A stretch of DNA of 64,000 nt from an uncultured Bacteroidia bacterium (lineage in GTDB: Bacteria > Bacteroidota > Bacteroidia > Bacteroidales > F082). A program made the translations under genes and the position numbers. Positions 55,441 through 63,483 of this stretch are shown one piece after another; within the stretch, counting starts at the first letter, position 1; every line of letters begins with the position of its first letter. The DNA is taken from assembly GCA_902769875.1 (NCBI GenBank), contig CACXQV010000002.1:91252-155251 (forward strand), written 5' to 3'. Below the pieces are notes generated by a model that did no database searches, was not told the origin of the DNA, and saw only the letters and a list, made by a program, of their open reading frames with translations.

Positions 55441-57279
55441 ATGAAAAAACTTGTTACCCTTTTCCTCGCGCTGGCCATCGGTTTCGGCCTGAAAGCGCAA
55501 TGTCCGCTCACGCAAGCCGTCGACTTCACGGCTACTGACGTTCACGGCACAGAAGTCCACCTGTTCGACATCCTCGACGGCGGCCAGTATGTGCTCATCG
55601 ACTTCTTCTTCACCACCTGCGGCCCCTGCCAGCAGGCAACCCCGAAAGTGGTGGAATCCTACTACTTGATGGGCTGCAACATGCACGATGTGTTCTACAT
55701 GGAAATCGCCACGGGCGACAGCGATGCCGCCTGCCTCAACTGGGTGAACACTTACGGCGTGGAGTATCCCACCATTAGCGGGCAGGCTGGTGGCACCAAC
55801 ATTTGCAGCCAGTACCAAATCGGTGCCTATCCCACGCTCATCGTTATCGCCCCCGACCGCTCCATCGTCGTCCAAGACCTGTGGCCCATCAACAACGCCC
55901 AAACGGTTGTCAACACCTTGGAAGGCTTAGGCCTGCAACAGCACGACTGCAACACGCCGAGCTACAACCCGCAAGTGAGCATCACGGTGGACCAAGTGCT
56001 TGAAACCGAGGTGACGGCCACCTTTACGCCTAATGCCGACTGCGCCTCCTACGGCTATATGATGGCCACCGAGGCCGAAATCGAGGAATGGATGGCCTTG
56101 GCCGGCCTCGACCTTCCCGAATACCTTTGGACATACGGCATGCCCGGTTCGGGAGTCATCTCCAACACCTTCAGCGACCTGACGCCCAACACGGAATACA
56201 ACATCTACGCCGTGCCCGCCGACATTGACGGCAACCTTGGCGAAGTCGTTGTCGAGCCTGTCACCACCACACCCGGCGGCGGCAGCGACATCATGCCCGA
56301 CTTCACCGCCACCGACATCGAGGGCAACACCATCCACCTCTACGACATCCTCGACGCGGGCCAAGCCGTGCTCATCAATTTCTTCCTCACCGGCGACCCG
56401 TACAGCGAGCAACCCATGCAAGATGTCATCGAAGCTTACCGCCTCTATGGCTGCAACGCGCATGATGTGTTCTTCATGGAGATTTCGCCCAATGGCCACG
56501 ACGATGCCTGCCAAGCCTGGGTCGACCAGTTTGGCGTGAAATATCCTACCATCAGCCGCGACGGTGGCGGCAACGACATCGCCCAAGCCATCCCCGTGGG
56601 CTACTATCCCACCATCATGCTCATCCGCCCCGACCACACCTTTGCCAACCGTGACATCTATCCGCCCACGCTGGATTACATCATCGATGCCATGAATGGT
56701 GAGGGCTATGAGCAACACGAGTGCCCATACGACGAAACGCTGACTTTCAGTATGGATACGGTTATATTGCCTTGGTGCGAAATAACTTGGGTTACGGTAT
56801 ACAACAACACCGCTGAAGAAGCCACCATTGTGAAAATCTGTGATGATCGCTATGAATTGGGTTTCTACATTGGTTCAGACGCGATTCTTTCTTGCAATGA
56901 AACAGAGATTACCATTCCACAAGGCGGTTCCATTGAACTTGGCATCGTGTGCTGTGTGACTGGCAAGAGCATCGTCCCCGACCTTGTCACCATTACAAGC
57001 AACCTGCCTGACGCACATTTCACGGTCATGGTTGACGACACTTGGTCGGTGGATGAAAACGAGGCTTCCTTTACCCTCTTCCCGAATCCCGCCAATGAAA
57101 GCGTGACCTTGAAGGGCGAAAACCTCGGCACGGTGCGTGTCTACAATGCCCTTGGCCAGAAGATTGACGAATTCGAGGCCAACGGCGACGAACTCCGCAT
57201 CAACACGAGCGGCTATGAAAGCGGTGTTTATGTCGTCAAAACTGGCGAAAAAATGATGAAATTTGTGGTGAAACATTGA
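55441..57279 (+). CDS. two-domain thioredoxin-fold protein with T9SS sorting domain
   Basis: A 612-residue exported protein with a signal peptide to about residue 20 (LKAQ). Domain 1 (about 25-160) is a TlpA/AhpC-like redoxin with an intact CGPC (DFFFTTCGPCQQATPK). A fibronectin-like part follows (180-275). Domain 2 (about 280-425) repeats the fold (TATDIEGNTIHLYDILDAG, AYRLYGCNAHDVFFMEI) but the active-site cysteines are replaced by the sequence NFFLTGDPYSEQP. The last 75 residues (FTLFPNPANESVTLKG, VRVYNALGQKIDEFEANG, VYVVKTGEKMMKFVV) are a T9SS type A sorting domain. The protein is secreted and may perform redox or binding work at the surface. Confidence 0.85.
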   Translation: MKKLVTLFLALAIGFGLKAQCPLTQAVDFTATDVHGTEVHLFDILDGGQYVLIDFFFTTCGPCQQATPKVVESYYLMGCNMHDVFYMEIATGDSDAACLNWVNTYGVEYPTISGQAGGTNICSQYQIGAYPTLIVIAPDRSIVVQDLWPINNAQTVVNTLEGLGLQQHDCNTPSYNPQVSITVDQVLETEVTATFTPNADCASYGYMMATEAEIEEWMALAGLDLPEYLWTYGMPGSGVISNTFSDLTPNTEYNIYAVPADIDGNLGEVVVEPVTTTPGGGSDIMPDFTATDIEGNTIHLYDILDAGQAVLINFFLTGDPYSEQPMQDVIEAYRLYGCNAHDVFFMEISPNGHDDACQAWVDQFGVKYPTISRDGGGNDIAQAIPVGYYPTIMLIRPDHTFANRDIYPPTLDYIIDAMNGEGYEQHECPYDETLTFSMDTVILPWCEITWVTVYNNTAEEATIVKICDDRYELGFYIGSDAILSCNETEITIPQGGSIELGIVCCVTGKSIVPDLVTITSNLPDAHFTVMVDDTWSVDENEASFTLFPNPANESVTLKGENLGTVRVYNALGQKIDEFEANGDELRINTSGYESGVYVVKTGEKMMKFVVKH

Positions 57280-57300
57280 TAAAAAACACCGAAAATCGAC

Positions 57301-57335
57301 AAAAACCGCTTCTTTTTGAGGCGGTTTTTGTTTTA
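57301..57335 (+). terminator. rho-independent terminator
   Basis: AAAAACCGC (57301-57309) pairs with GCGGTTTTT (57321-57329) around an 11-nt loop, followed by GTTTT. Confidence 0.8.
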
Positions 57336-57383
57336 AAAACGCAAAAAATTCACTGTTTTTGAAAAAAATTATTGCTTAATGTG

Positions 57384-57412
57384 TTGATTTATTGAAAAAA
57401 GATGTATTTTTG
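57384..57412 (+). promoter_or_regulatory. promoter of the ATPase gene at 57464
   Basis: TTG (57384-57386), 18 nt, TATTTTTG (57405-57412). Confidence 0.65.
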
Positions 57413-57463
57413 CATTACGGAAAAGTTGTAACGAAAATCCTGTAACGGATAATATGGAATACG

Positions 57464-58603
57464 ATGATGAAGAAACTACCCAATCCTTTCCTATACCAAG
57501 GCTATGAAAGCCCCGAATATTTCTGCGACCGCGTTGCGGAAACCGAGCAATTGGCCGCGCACCTTCGTAATGGGCGCAACGTCACCTTGATTTCTCCCCG
57601 AAGAATCGGCAAGACCGGCTTGATCCAAAACACTTTTTACCGCATCAAGGAGCAAGACAAAGACGCCATTTGCCTTTACCTCGACATTTTCCCGACCAAA
57701 AGCCAGGCCGAAATGGTGCGTATGTTGGGCAACGCCGTCATCAACGAAGTGATGTCGAAAAACAAGTCGCTGAAAAAGAAAGCATTGGATTATTTCAGCG
57801 CATGGAAACCCGTGCTCGGCATGGACCCGCTGACGGGCTTTCCCACGCTGTCCATCAACATAGCGCCGAAGCAATCCGAAATCACCCTGAAAGGCATCTT
57901 CGACTACCTGACCTCGTTGAGCAAAGAAGTATTTATCGCCATCGACGAGTTCCAGCAGGTGGCCGAATATCCCGAAACCGGTACCGAGGCATTGTTGCGT
58001 TCGCATATCCAATTTGCGCAGAATGTGCATTTCGTTTTTTCGGGCAGCAAGCAGCATCTGATGGCCGAAATGTTCGGCTCGCCGCAACGGCCTTTCTACC
58101 AAAGCACCGAAACGATGGGGCTGCTCCCTTTGGACGAAGACGTCTATTACGATTTCGCCAACCGTTTCTTCACCGAAAAGAAAGGCCTCCTCGACCGGCA
58201 GGTTTTTCACGATCTGTATGAGCGGTTCGATGGCTACACATGGTACATCCAATCCGTCTTGAACCGCCTCTATGAGGAAAACCGCAAGGTGACGACTTCG
58301 GGCCAGCTTCTCGACGCCATCCGCTTGGTGATGTTAGGCAAGGCCACCCAATACGAGAACATCATCCAATTCCTGACGGACAACCAGTTCTCGCTCCTCA
58401 AGGCCATCGCGCAAGAAAGGAAAGTCGGTCGGCCAACAGCGCAGGAATTCATCCAAAAATACAGCCTTTCGGGCGCAAGCAGCGTGCAAAGCGCCTTGGA
58501 AACCCTTGTCAACAAGGAACTTGTGTATTTCCTTCCCGACGGATACATCATCTACGACCGTTTCTTCGACTTATGGCTTCAACGATTCCCGAACATCTAT
58601 TGA
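57464..58603 (+). CDS. AAA ATPase of the archaeal-ATPase-like family
   Basis: A 379-residue cytosolic P-loop ATPase. Walker A is SPRRIGKTGL near residues 44-53 (a PRRIGKT variant typical of the family), Walker B is VFIAIDEFQQV near 150-160, with sensor-type FVFSGSKQHLM near 189-199. The C-terminal 90 residues look like a winged helix (FSLLKAIAQERKVGRPTAQEF, SSVQSALETLVNKELVYF). This kind is common in Bacteroidota, often in transferred regions; cellular function unknown. The ATG at 57467 is equally possible. The next gene starts 13 bp later. Confidence 0.82.
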   Translation: MMKKLPNPFLYQGYESPEYFCDRVAETEQLAAHLRNGRNVTLISPRRIGKTGLIQNTFYRIKEQDKDAICLYLDIFPTKSQAEMVRMLGNAVINEVMSKNKSLKKKALDYFSAWKPVLGMDPLTGFPTLSINIAPKQSEITLKGIFDYLTSLSKEVFIAIDEFQQVAEYPETGTEALLRSHIQFAQNVHFVFSGSKQHLMAEMFGSPQRPFYQSTETMGLLPLDEDVYYDFANRFFTEKKGLLDRQVFHDLYERFDGYTWYIQSVLNRLYEENRKVTTSGQLLDAIRLVMLGKATQYENIIQFLTDNQFSLLKAIAQERKVGRPTAQEFIQKYSLSGASSVQSALETLVNKELVYFLPDGYIIYDRFFDLWLQRFPNIY

Positions 58604-58616
58604 AAACCCTTGAAAA

Positions 58617-59867
58617 ATGAAAATAACCATTCTCCGTTCCTCGTTCCAAACCGACGAATTCGTCAGGACAGAATATGCCGACCTGATTGAAAGGCTTGAA
58701 AATGAATGCCGTGCCGAAATCAGCATTGTTGGCGATGAAAACACGAAAACGCCGACCGCGCAAATATTGCCCGATGTCTTTATGATTGCCACTGGCGGCG
58801 TGGAAAATCTGTTCAAACGCATTTGGGAGGCCGTCGATGTGGAAATGATGTGCAGTCCGCATCAACCGAAAACCGTCACGATGATTGCCGACGGGCGCAA
58901 CAATTCTTTGGCCGCCTCTTTGGAAATACTGACCTATTTGGGAAATGTCGGGGTGGAAGGGAAGATTTTGCACGGGACGAATGATGAAATCGTATCGGCC
59001 CTTGTAGAGAGGCACGGCCGTGATTCTCTACGGGGACGAATCGGGTTGTTCGGCCAGCCATCGGACTGGCTGATTGCCAGTGGCGTGGACCGCGATTTCC
59101 TCCGCCAGCGTTACGGCATCGAAACCATCGACATCGACCTGAAACTTGTCGAGGAAGGCATCAGGAACGCTTCGAAGGACGAGGCCGAAAAGATCGCGCA
59201 AACCCTGCTGGAACGCGCCAAGGCCGTGCGCGAGCCTTCCCCTGCCGATTTGTTGGAAGCCGCCAAGGCTTATCTTGCCATCAAACAAATCTGCCAAGAG
59301 GAACGCTTGGATGCCCTGACCATCCGCTGCTTCGACATCGTGAAGGCCTGCGGCACGACGAGCTGTTTGGCCTTGGCTATGCTCAACGACGAAGGCATCG
59401 TGGCTGGCTGCGAGGGCGACATGCAAACGCTGATGAGTATGTTTTTGGTCAAGCGGATTTGTGGCGAAACGGCCTTCATGGCCAACCCGTCGCAACTCAC
59501 CGACAAGAGTTCCATGCTGGCGCATTGCACCATCCCGCTCTCGATGTGCGACGAAACCATCGTCCGCTCGCATTTCGAGTCGGGCATTGGCGTGGCTGTG
59601 CAAGGCTTGCTGCCTTTGGCCGACTACACCTTATTTAAATGGGGCGGCCCGCAGTTGGACCGTTATTTCGTCGCCGAGGCGCAAGCCGTCGAAACGCCCT
59701 ACAGCGACCATTTCTGCCGCACGCAAATCACGCTCAACGTGAACCTGAAGCCTTACCTGCTGCAACACAGCATCGGCAATCACCACGTCATCATCCGTGG
59801 GCGGCACGCCGGTGAAATTCGCCGGTTTATGCTGAAGAACGGGGCTTCAGAACGTGTAGCCGAATGA
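58617..59867 (+). CDS. L-fucose/L-arabinose isomerase-like protein
   Basis: A 416-residue protein resembling the fucose isomerase superfamily: a Rossmann-like N-terminal part (residues 1-150) and a C-terminal fucose-isomerase-type domain with FDIVKACGTTSCLALAMLND, EGIVAGCEGDMQTLMSMFL, MANPSQL and AHCTIPLSM. True L-fucose isomerases are about 590 residues, so this is the short uncharacterised branch; substrate unknown. A GTAGAGA...TCTCTAC palindrome (59007-59034) encodes LVERHGRDSL in frame. The end overlaps the patatin gene tail-to-tail by 21 bp. It follows the ATPase by 13 bp, with no obvious functional link. Confidence 0.75.
   Translation: MKITILRSSFQTDEFVRTEYADLIERLENECRAEISIVGDENTKTPTAQILPDVFMIATGGVENLFKRIWEAVDVEMMCSPHQPKTVTMIADGRNNSLAASLEILTYLGNVGVEGKILHGTNDEIVSALVERHGRDSLRGRIGLFGQPSDWLIASGVDRDFLRQRYGIETIDIDLKLVEEGIRNASKDEAEKIAQTLLERAKAVREPSPADLLEAAKAYLAIKQICQEERLDALTIRCFDIVKACGTTSCLALAMLNDEGIVAGCEGDMQTLMSMFLVKRICGETAFMANPSQLTDKSSMLAHCTIPLSMCDETIVRSHFESGIGVAVQGLLPLADYTLFKWGGPQLDRYFVAEAQAVETPYSDHFCRTQITLNVNLKPYLLQHSIGNHHVIIRGRHAGEIRRFMLKNGASERVAE
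59007..59034. repeat. GTAGAGA palindrome inside the isomerase-like gene
   Basis: GTAGAGA, then CACGGCCGTG in the centre, then TCTCTAC: an imperfect 28-bp palindrome, related in its ends to the intergenic palindromes at 12260-12340. It keeps the frame open. Confidence 0.65.
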
Positions 59868-62153
59868 GAAATAAACCCCAAAGTGAGAGTAGTAAAGATT
59901 AGACCACTGGGCCGTCAGTGAGATGGGGCCCAGCAGGCTATTGTAGGAATACCTCAACCCCGTTCCGTGGCAAATGGATTTCAGCCAAAAGTTTCCGCCA
60001 AATTTGAGATCGTCCCAAAACGAGACCAGATTGTACATGGCGGTCAGATAATGCTTTCCGTAGAAATTGTATCGCAGGTCGCAGCGCAATATGCTGGTGT
60101 TGTAGTCTAATGACACCACTGAAGTTCTGCCAATGAAAGGCATTTGGCTGTCGAAATGCACCCCGGGTGTATCGCCTCCACAAATGTTGTATAGGTTGAA
60201 ATACGATCCACCACCTTCATATATATAGCGTCCATAAACCTGGGGAATGATGGTAAACCTGCCATTGTTCGGCGTGATGTAGGATTGGAAATCATAGCAG
60301 ATGTCTAAATACCTGCCTGTCGAGTATTCATCATGGTGTGAATCATAATAGAAATGGCTGCTTAAATGCGCCGCGATGCCGTGTTTGGCGAAATAGGCGT
60401 CGTCGAGGTTGTCGTATTCAAAGTTGACGAAAGGCGAGAGCAGCCTGTTTTGTGCAAAAATGACAGAATCCCAATAAGATTCACCATCGATTCCGGTCGG
60501 GTCGTAAGTAGTGCTGATATACGACACGCCAACGGCAGTGCTGAAGTTGAGCAAATGGAACTGCGAGACGTAGCCACTGAGTTTTTGCTGCCTGTAATGG
60601 AAGTTTATGGACTTGCCGTCGGTATTCAATATCCTGAAATGCTCGTTCCTATAGTCGTAGGCGAAGTTGAAATTGGCCAACGACGGTTGGGAATAGGTAT
60701 AGGTAAGATTAATCTTGGGGTTGTAGCTCAGTTTTACGCCGAGATTGAGTTTCGAGCCGCCAAACTTCTTCTCGTTCAAGCCAAAGTTGAGCAATAAGGC
60801 GGCACCATCCTCGGTGTCGTAGCGCAAGCCCAAGCCCACCACATGTGGCTTTGCGGGAGTGACACGAATGTTCAGGTCGTATGAATCGGAGAGCTCGTTC
60901 TTGTCGTGGATGGAGTCGCTTTCCTTGATGTTGTAGGTGATTTCGTCGTAGCAGCCGGTGCCACGGAAAATGCTGACGGCGTGTTCGATGTCGTCCTTCG
61001 TATAGCGTTTCCCCACCTCGAGGCCGCTCTTGCGCACCAGCCAACGGCTATCGCTCTCGCTCACATTGCTGAATTTGATGGAGCGGATTAGCACATCGTT
61101 TTCCAATAAGTTATAAGCCTTATGGGCAAGAAGTTCCTTTTTGACGGGATGGCCGGCCTCTTTTTCGATGTATTGCTTGATGGCCACGAATTGGTCGTGA
61201 TATTGCTGCGCTTTTTTGTAGCCTCTGCCCACCAACGTGTCGATGGCCGCTGGCGTGAAGCTGAGCATGCCAAAACCTTGAATGTCGGGGACGATGCGCA
61301 CATCGCAAAGCATGCGGTTTTCCTCGCGCTTGCCGCTGGTGCTGTTGGTGACCAAGCGTCCGAGCAGTTGCGGCAACGACTGGATGTCGTCGCGGGTGAT
61401 TTTCTTCTCGCTGGTGACCTCCACGCCGATGATGATGTCGGCGCCCATCTTGCGAAGCACGTCGGCGGGAAAGTTGTTGACCAAGCCGCCGTCGACGAGC
61501 AGCATGTCGCCAATGGCGACGGGCGAAAACACGCCCGGAATGGCCATGCTGGCCCGCATTGCGGTGGGAACGCTGCCGTTGCGCAACACGACTTCCTCAC
61601 CCGTGATGATGTTGGTGGCCACGCAAGCAAAGGGAATGGGCATGTCGTTGAAGTCCATTTCCTCCTGATAGCCAACGCACAGGTCATTGAACAGGTTGAC
61701 CAGCGAATTGTTGTTGACGTAAGCGCTCGGCAGGCTGTTGATGAACTTGGAATTGGGGTCGTTGTCGATTAAGCTCGACAAGCTGAACGGGACATTGACC
61801 AACGTGGTGCTGTTGCGTTTGCGGCTTTCCGTTGACATGGTCGAGCGGTCGAGTTGGTTGCCAATGTATTCGCCCCAATTGATGCCGGCGATGAGTCTCT
61901 GCATTTCGTCGGGCGAGTAGCCCATGGCATAAAGGCCGCCGAGGATGGAGCCCATGCTGGTGCCTGCCACATAATCGACGGGGATGCCCATTTCTTCTAT
62001 GTATTTCAGCACACCGATGTGGGAAGCGCCTTTGGCGCCGCCGCCGCCGAGCACTAAGCCCACCTTGGGGCGTGATGTATGTTTGGCATTGTTTTGGGCT
62101 TGCAGCGTTCCAAACGCCGACAAAATGGCGATGAGTAAGCAGAGTCTCTTCAT
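59847..62153 (-). CDS. patatin-like phospholipase with outer-membrane barrel (PlpD/type Vd-like)
   Basis: A 768-residue outer-membrane protein. Start MKRLCLLIAI at 62153 gives a signal peptide ending LQAQ near residue 20; earlier codons run into the promoter. The patatin domain (about 30-310) has the oxyanion loop GGGGAKG, the nucleophile S66 in GTSMG and the dyad D221 in VDGGLVNNFP. A POTRA-like domain follows (about 365-440), then a 16-strand-type Omp85/BamA-like barrel to the end (VYFSFGYTF). This is the PlpD layout, in which the lipase is displayed or secreted by its own barrel. Likely lipid A1-type phospholipase activity; target unknown. Promoter TACTTTTG (minus) at 62176-62183. Confidence 0.88.
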   Translation of the reverse strand: MKRLCLLIAILSAFGTLQAQNNAKHTSRPKVGLVLGGGGAKGASHIGVLKYIEEMGIPVDYVAGTSMGSILGGLYAMGYSPDEMQRLIAGINWGEYIGNQLDRSTMSTESRKRNSTTLVNVPFSLSSLIDNDPNSKFINSLPSAYVNNNSLVNLFNDLCVGYQEEMDFNDMPIPFACVATNIITGEEVVLRNGSVPTAMRASMAIPGVFSPVAIGDMLLVDGGLVNNFPADVLRKMGADIIIGVEVTSEKKITRDDIQSLPQLLGRLVTNSTSGKREENRMLCDVRIVPDIQGFGMLSFTPAAIDTLVGRGYKKAQQYHDQFVAIKQYIEKEAGHPVKKELLAHKAYNLLENDVLIRSIKFSNVSESDSRWLVRKSGLEVGKRYTKDDIEHAVSIFRGTGCYDEITYNIKESDSIHDKNELSDSYDLNIRVTPAKPHVVGLGLRYDTEDGAALLLNFGLNEKKFGGSKLNLGVKLSYNPKINLTYTYSQPSLANFNFAYDYRNEHFRILNTDGKSINFHYRQQKLSGYVSQFHLLNFSTAVGVSYISTTYDPTGIDGESYWDSVIFAQNRLLSPFVNFEYDNLDDAYFAKHGIAAHLSSHFYYDSHHDEYSTGRYLDICYDFQSYITPNNGRFTIIPQVYGRYIYEGGGSYFNLYNICGGDTPGVHFDSQMPFIGRTSVVSLDYNTSILRCDLRYNFYGKHYLTAMYNLVSFWDDLKFGGNFWLKSICHGTGLRYSYNSLLGPISLTAQWSNLYYSHFGVYFSFGYTF

Positions 62154-62175
62154 TTTTGTTGAATTTTTGAACGCA

Positions 62176-62183
62176 CAAAAGTA
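62176..62183 (-). promoter_or_regulatory. -7 element of the patatin gene
   Basis: TACTTTTG on the minus strand, 22 nt before the ATG at 62153. Confidence 0.5.
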
Positions 62184-62213
62184 CGTTTTTTTCGGCAAAA
62201 TATCCCAAATGGG

Positions 62214-62247
62214 CAAAAAAAGAAGGACTGCCCACTGCGGACAGCCC
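62214..62247 (-). terminator. terminator of the 62286 lipoprotein gene
   Basis: On the minus strand GGGCTGTCC, loop GCAGT, GGGCAGTCC (nine pairs, two wobbles), followed by a T-rich tract. Confidence 0.75.
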
Positions 62248-62285
62248 CTCTTACCCCATTAGTCCAATGGCATTAAGCCAAAGGA

Positions 62286-62717
62286 TTACTTTTTCAGTTT
62301 GCCCAAGCGGGCGGTCACCTTATAGGTGGTCTTCGAATAAATGTCGGTGCCGAGAATCGGGGCGTGACGGTGGGCTTCCACTTGAGGGTAGATCACCACA
62401 TCGTAGCCGGGGTTCTTCTGCATCAGGTTGAACAGGGCGTAGTTGGCACCCATAGGAATCGTCAATCCAATGTAAGGAACCATTGTGCCAACGCTTTCGG
62501 TATCACCAATTTCCTTGGTGCCGAAGAGGTGGGCCCAGTCGATTCCGATTACTCTGACGACGGTGGCTTCACCAGTCACTTGGTCTGAAAGGGTGAAGTC
62601 GTCAGCATGGTACTCAACGTAGGAGTTGGGGGTCTTCATGCTGTGTGTGTAGGTGTGGCAGCTGCTCAAGAAAAGGGCAGCGATGGCGCAAACCAAAACG
62701 AGTCTGAATTTCTTCAT
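62286..62717 (-). CDS. small lipoprotein, unknown function
   Basis: A 143-residue lipoprotein: signal MKKFRLVLVCAIAALFL, lipobox LSSC near C20. The mature part includes YVEYHADDFTLSDQVTGEA, GIDWAHLFGTKE and a conserved-looking YPQVEAHRHAP. It resembles small Bacteroidota lipoproteins of unknown role; I cannot place it in a named family. It is separated by 65 bp from the next upstream gene, and the two may be cotranscribed. Confidence 0.72.
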   Translation of the reverse strand: MKKFRLVLVCAIAALFLSSCHTYTHSMKTPNSYVEYHADDFTLSDQVTGEATVVRVIGIDWAHLFGTKEIGDTESVGTMVPYIGLTIPMGANYALFNLMQKNPGYDVVIYPQVEAHRHAPILGTDIYSKTTYKVTARLGKLKK

Positions 62718-62782
62718 GATGCTTAGATTTTAATTGATAGATTAGTTATGTGTTTGATTCTTGTTGTGGGGTCGATGTCTGG

Positions 62783-63352
62783 TCATTTAGCATTTCCCGA
62801 AAAGCTGATGGTGCCGTACAAGGCATGGCTGGTGGCCATCGCGCCGATTTCGAGGAATTCGAAAGGCCTGACCATCAAGCCAACGCCATAGTTGAAATGG
62901 TTGTCGATGCGGTCGCGCACATAGTCGTGATAAATCCTGTGGTTTTCCGAATCCACTCCGATGGTGTTGCCGAGGGTTTTCCCGAAAGTCTCGTTGCTGT
63001 AGCCAATCACTGGCGTCAAAAACAACCAGTGCAGCACGGGGATTTGGTAGCCCACATTGATGGTGAGCGCGGTTTGGTCGGGGTAGGATTGTTGGGTGAT
63101 TGTCCTGTCGTAGCGGTGTTGCGGATTTTGGTAGAGGAAATCCATATACAGGCCCATGATCGAGAAGTTGATGCCCCAACCTAAATCGGCGATGTTTTTG
63201 TCAAGGCCTTGCGGAGTGAGGTCGTAGCCGACCACGCCCAGATTGAGGCCTATCGAGGCACGGCGGTTGTTTGAGAAGTCGAACCATTGTGCATGGGCGT
63301 TACCTACGAAAATCGCCAACAATGCGATGAGAATGATGGATTTTTTCTTCAT
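62783..63352 (-). CDS. small outer-membrane barrel-like protein, unknown function
   Basis: A 189-residue exported protein with a signal peptide ending NAHAQ near residue 22. The mature part alternates polar and hydrophobic residues with aromatic girdles (WFDFSNNRRASIGLNLGVVG, INFSIMGLYMDFLYQ, LFLTPVIGY) like an eight-stranded outer-membrane barrel. It ends SFSGNAK rather than in the classical aromatic residue. Unknown function. Promoter TATTTTTG (minus) at 63378-63385. Confidence 0.7.
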   Translation of the reverse strand: MKKKSIILIALLAIFVGNAHAQWFDFSNNRRASIGLNLGVVGYDLTPQGLDKNIADLGWGINFSIMGLYMDFLYQNPQHRYDRTITQQSYPDQTALTINVGYQIPVLHWLFLTPVIGYSNETFGKTLGNTIGVDSENHRIYHDYVRDRIDNHFNYGVGLMVRPFEFLEIGAMATSHALYGTISFSGNAK

Positions 63353-63377
63353 GATGATTTAAAATTGTTTGTGGCGG

Positions 63378-63385
63378 CAAAAATA
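63378..63385 (-). promoter_or_regulatory. -7 element of the 63352 gene
   Basis: TATTTTTG on the minus strand, 25 nt before the ATG. Confidence 0.5.
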
Positions 63386-63425
63386 CGTTTTTTTTTGTTT
63401 CGCCGCTTATTTTTTCGATTCCAAA

Positions 63426-63459
63426 ATAGAGGATGTGTCAAAACAGGCACATCCTCTAT
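63426..63459 (-). terminator. terminator of the decarboxylase gene
   Basis: A perfect 12-bp stem ATAGAGGATGTG / CACATCCTCTAT with a 10-nt loop, 25 bp after the stop, leading into ATTTTGG on the minus strand. Confidence 0.8.
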
Positions 63460-63483
63460 TGCATTAATATAATAAGGTGTAAA

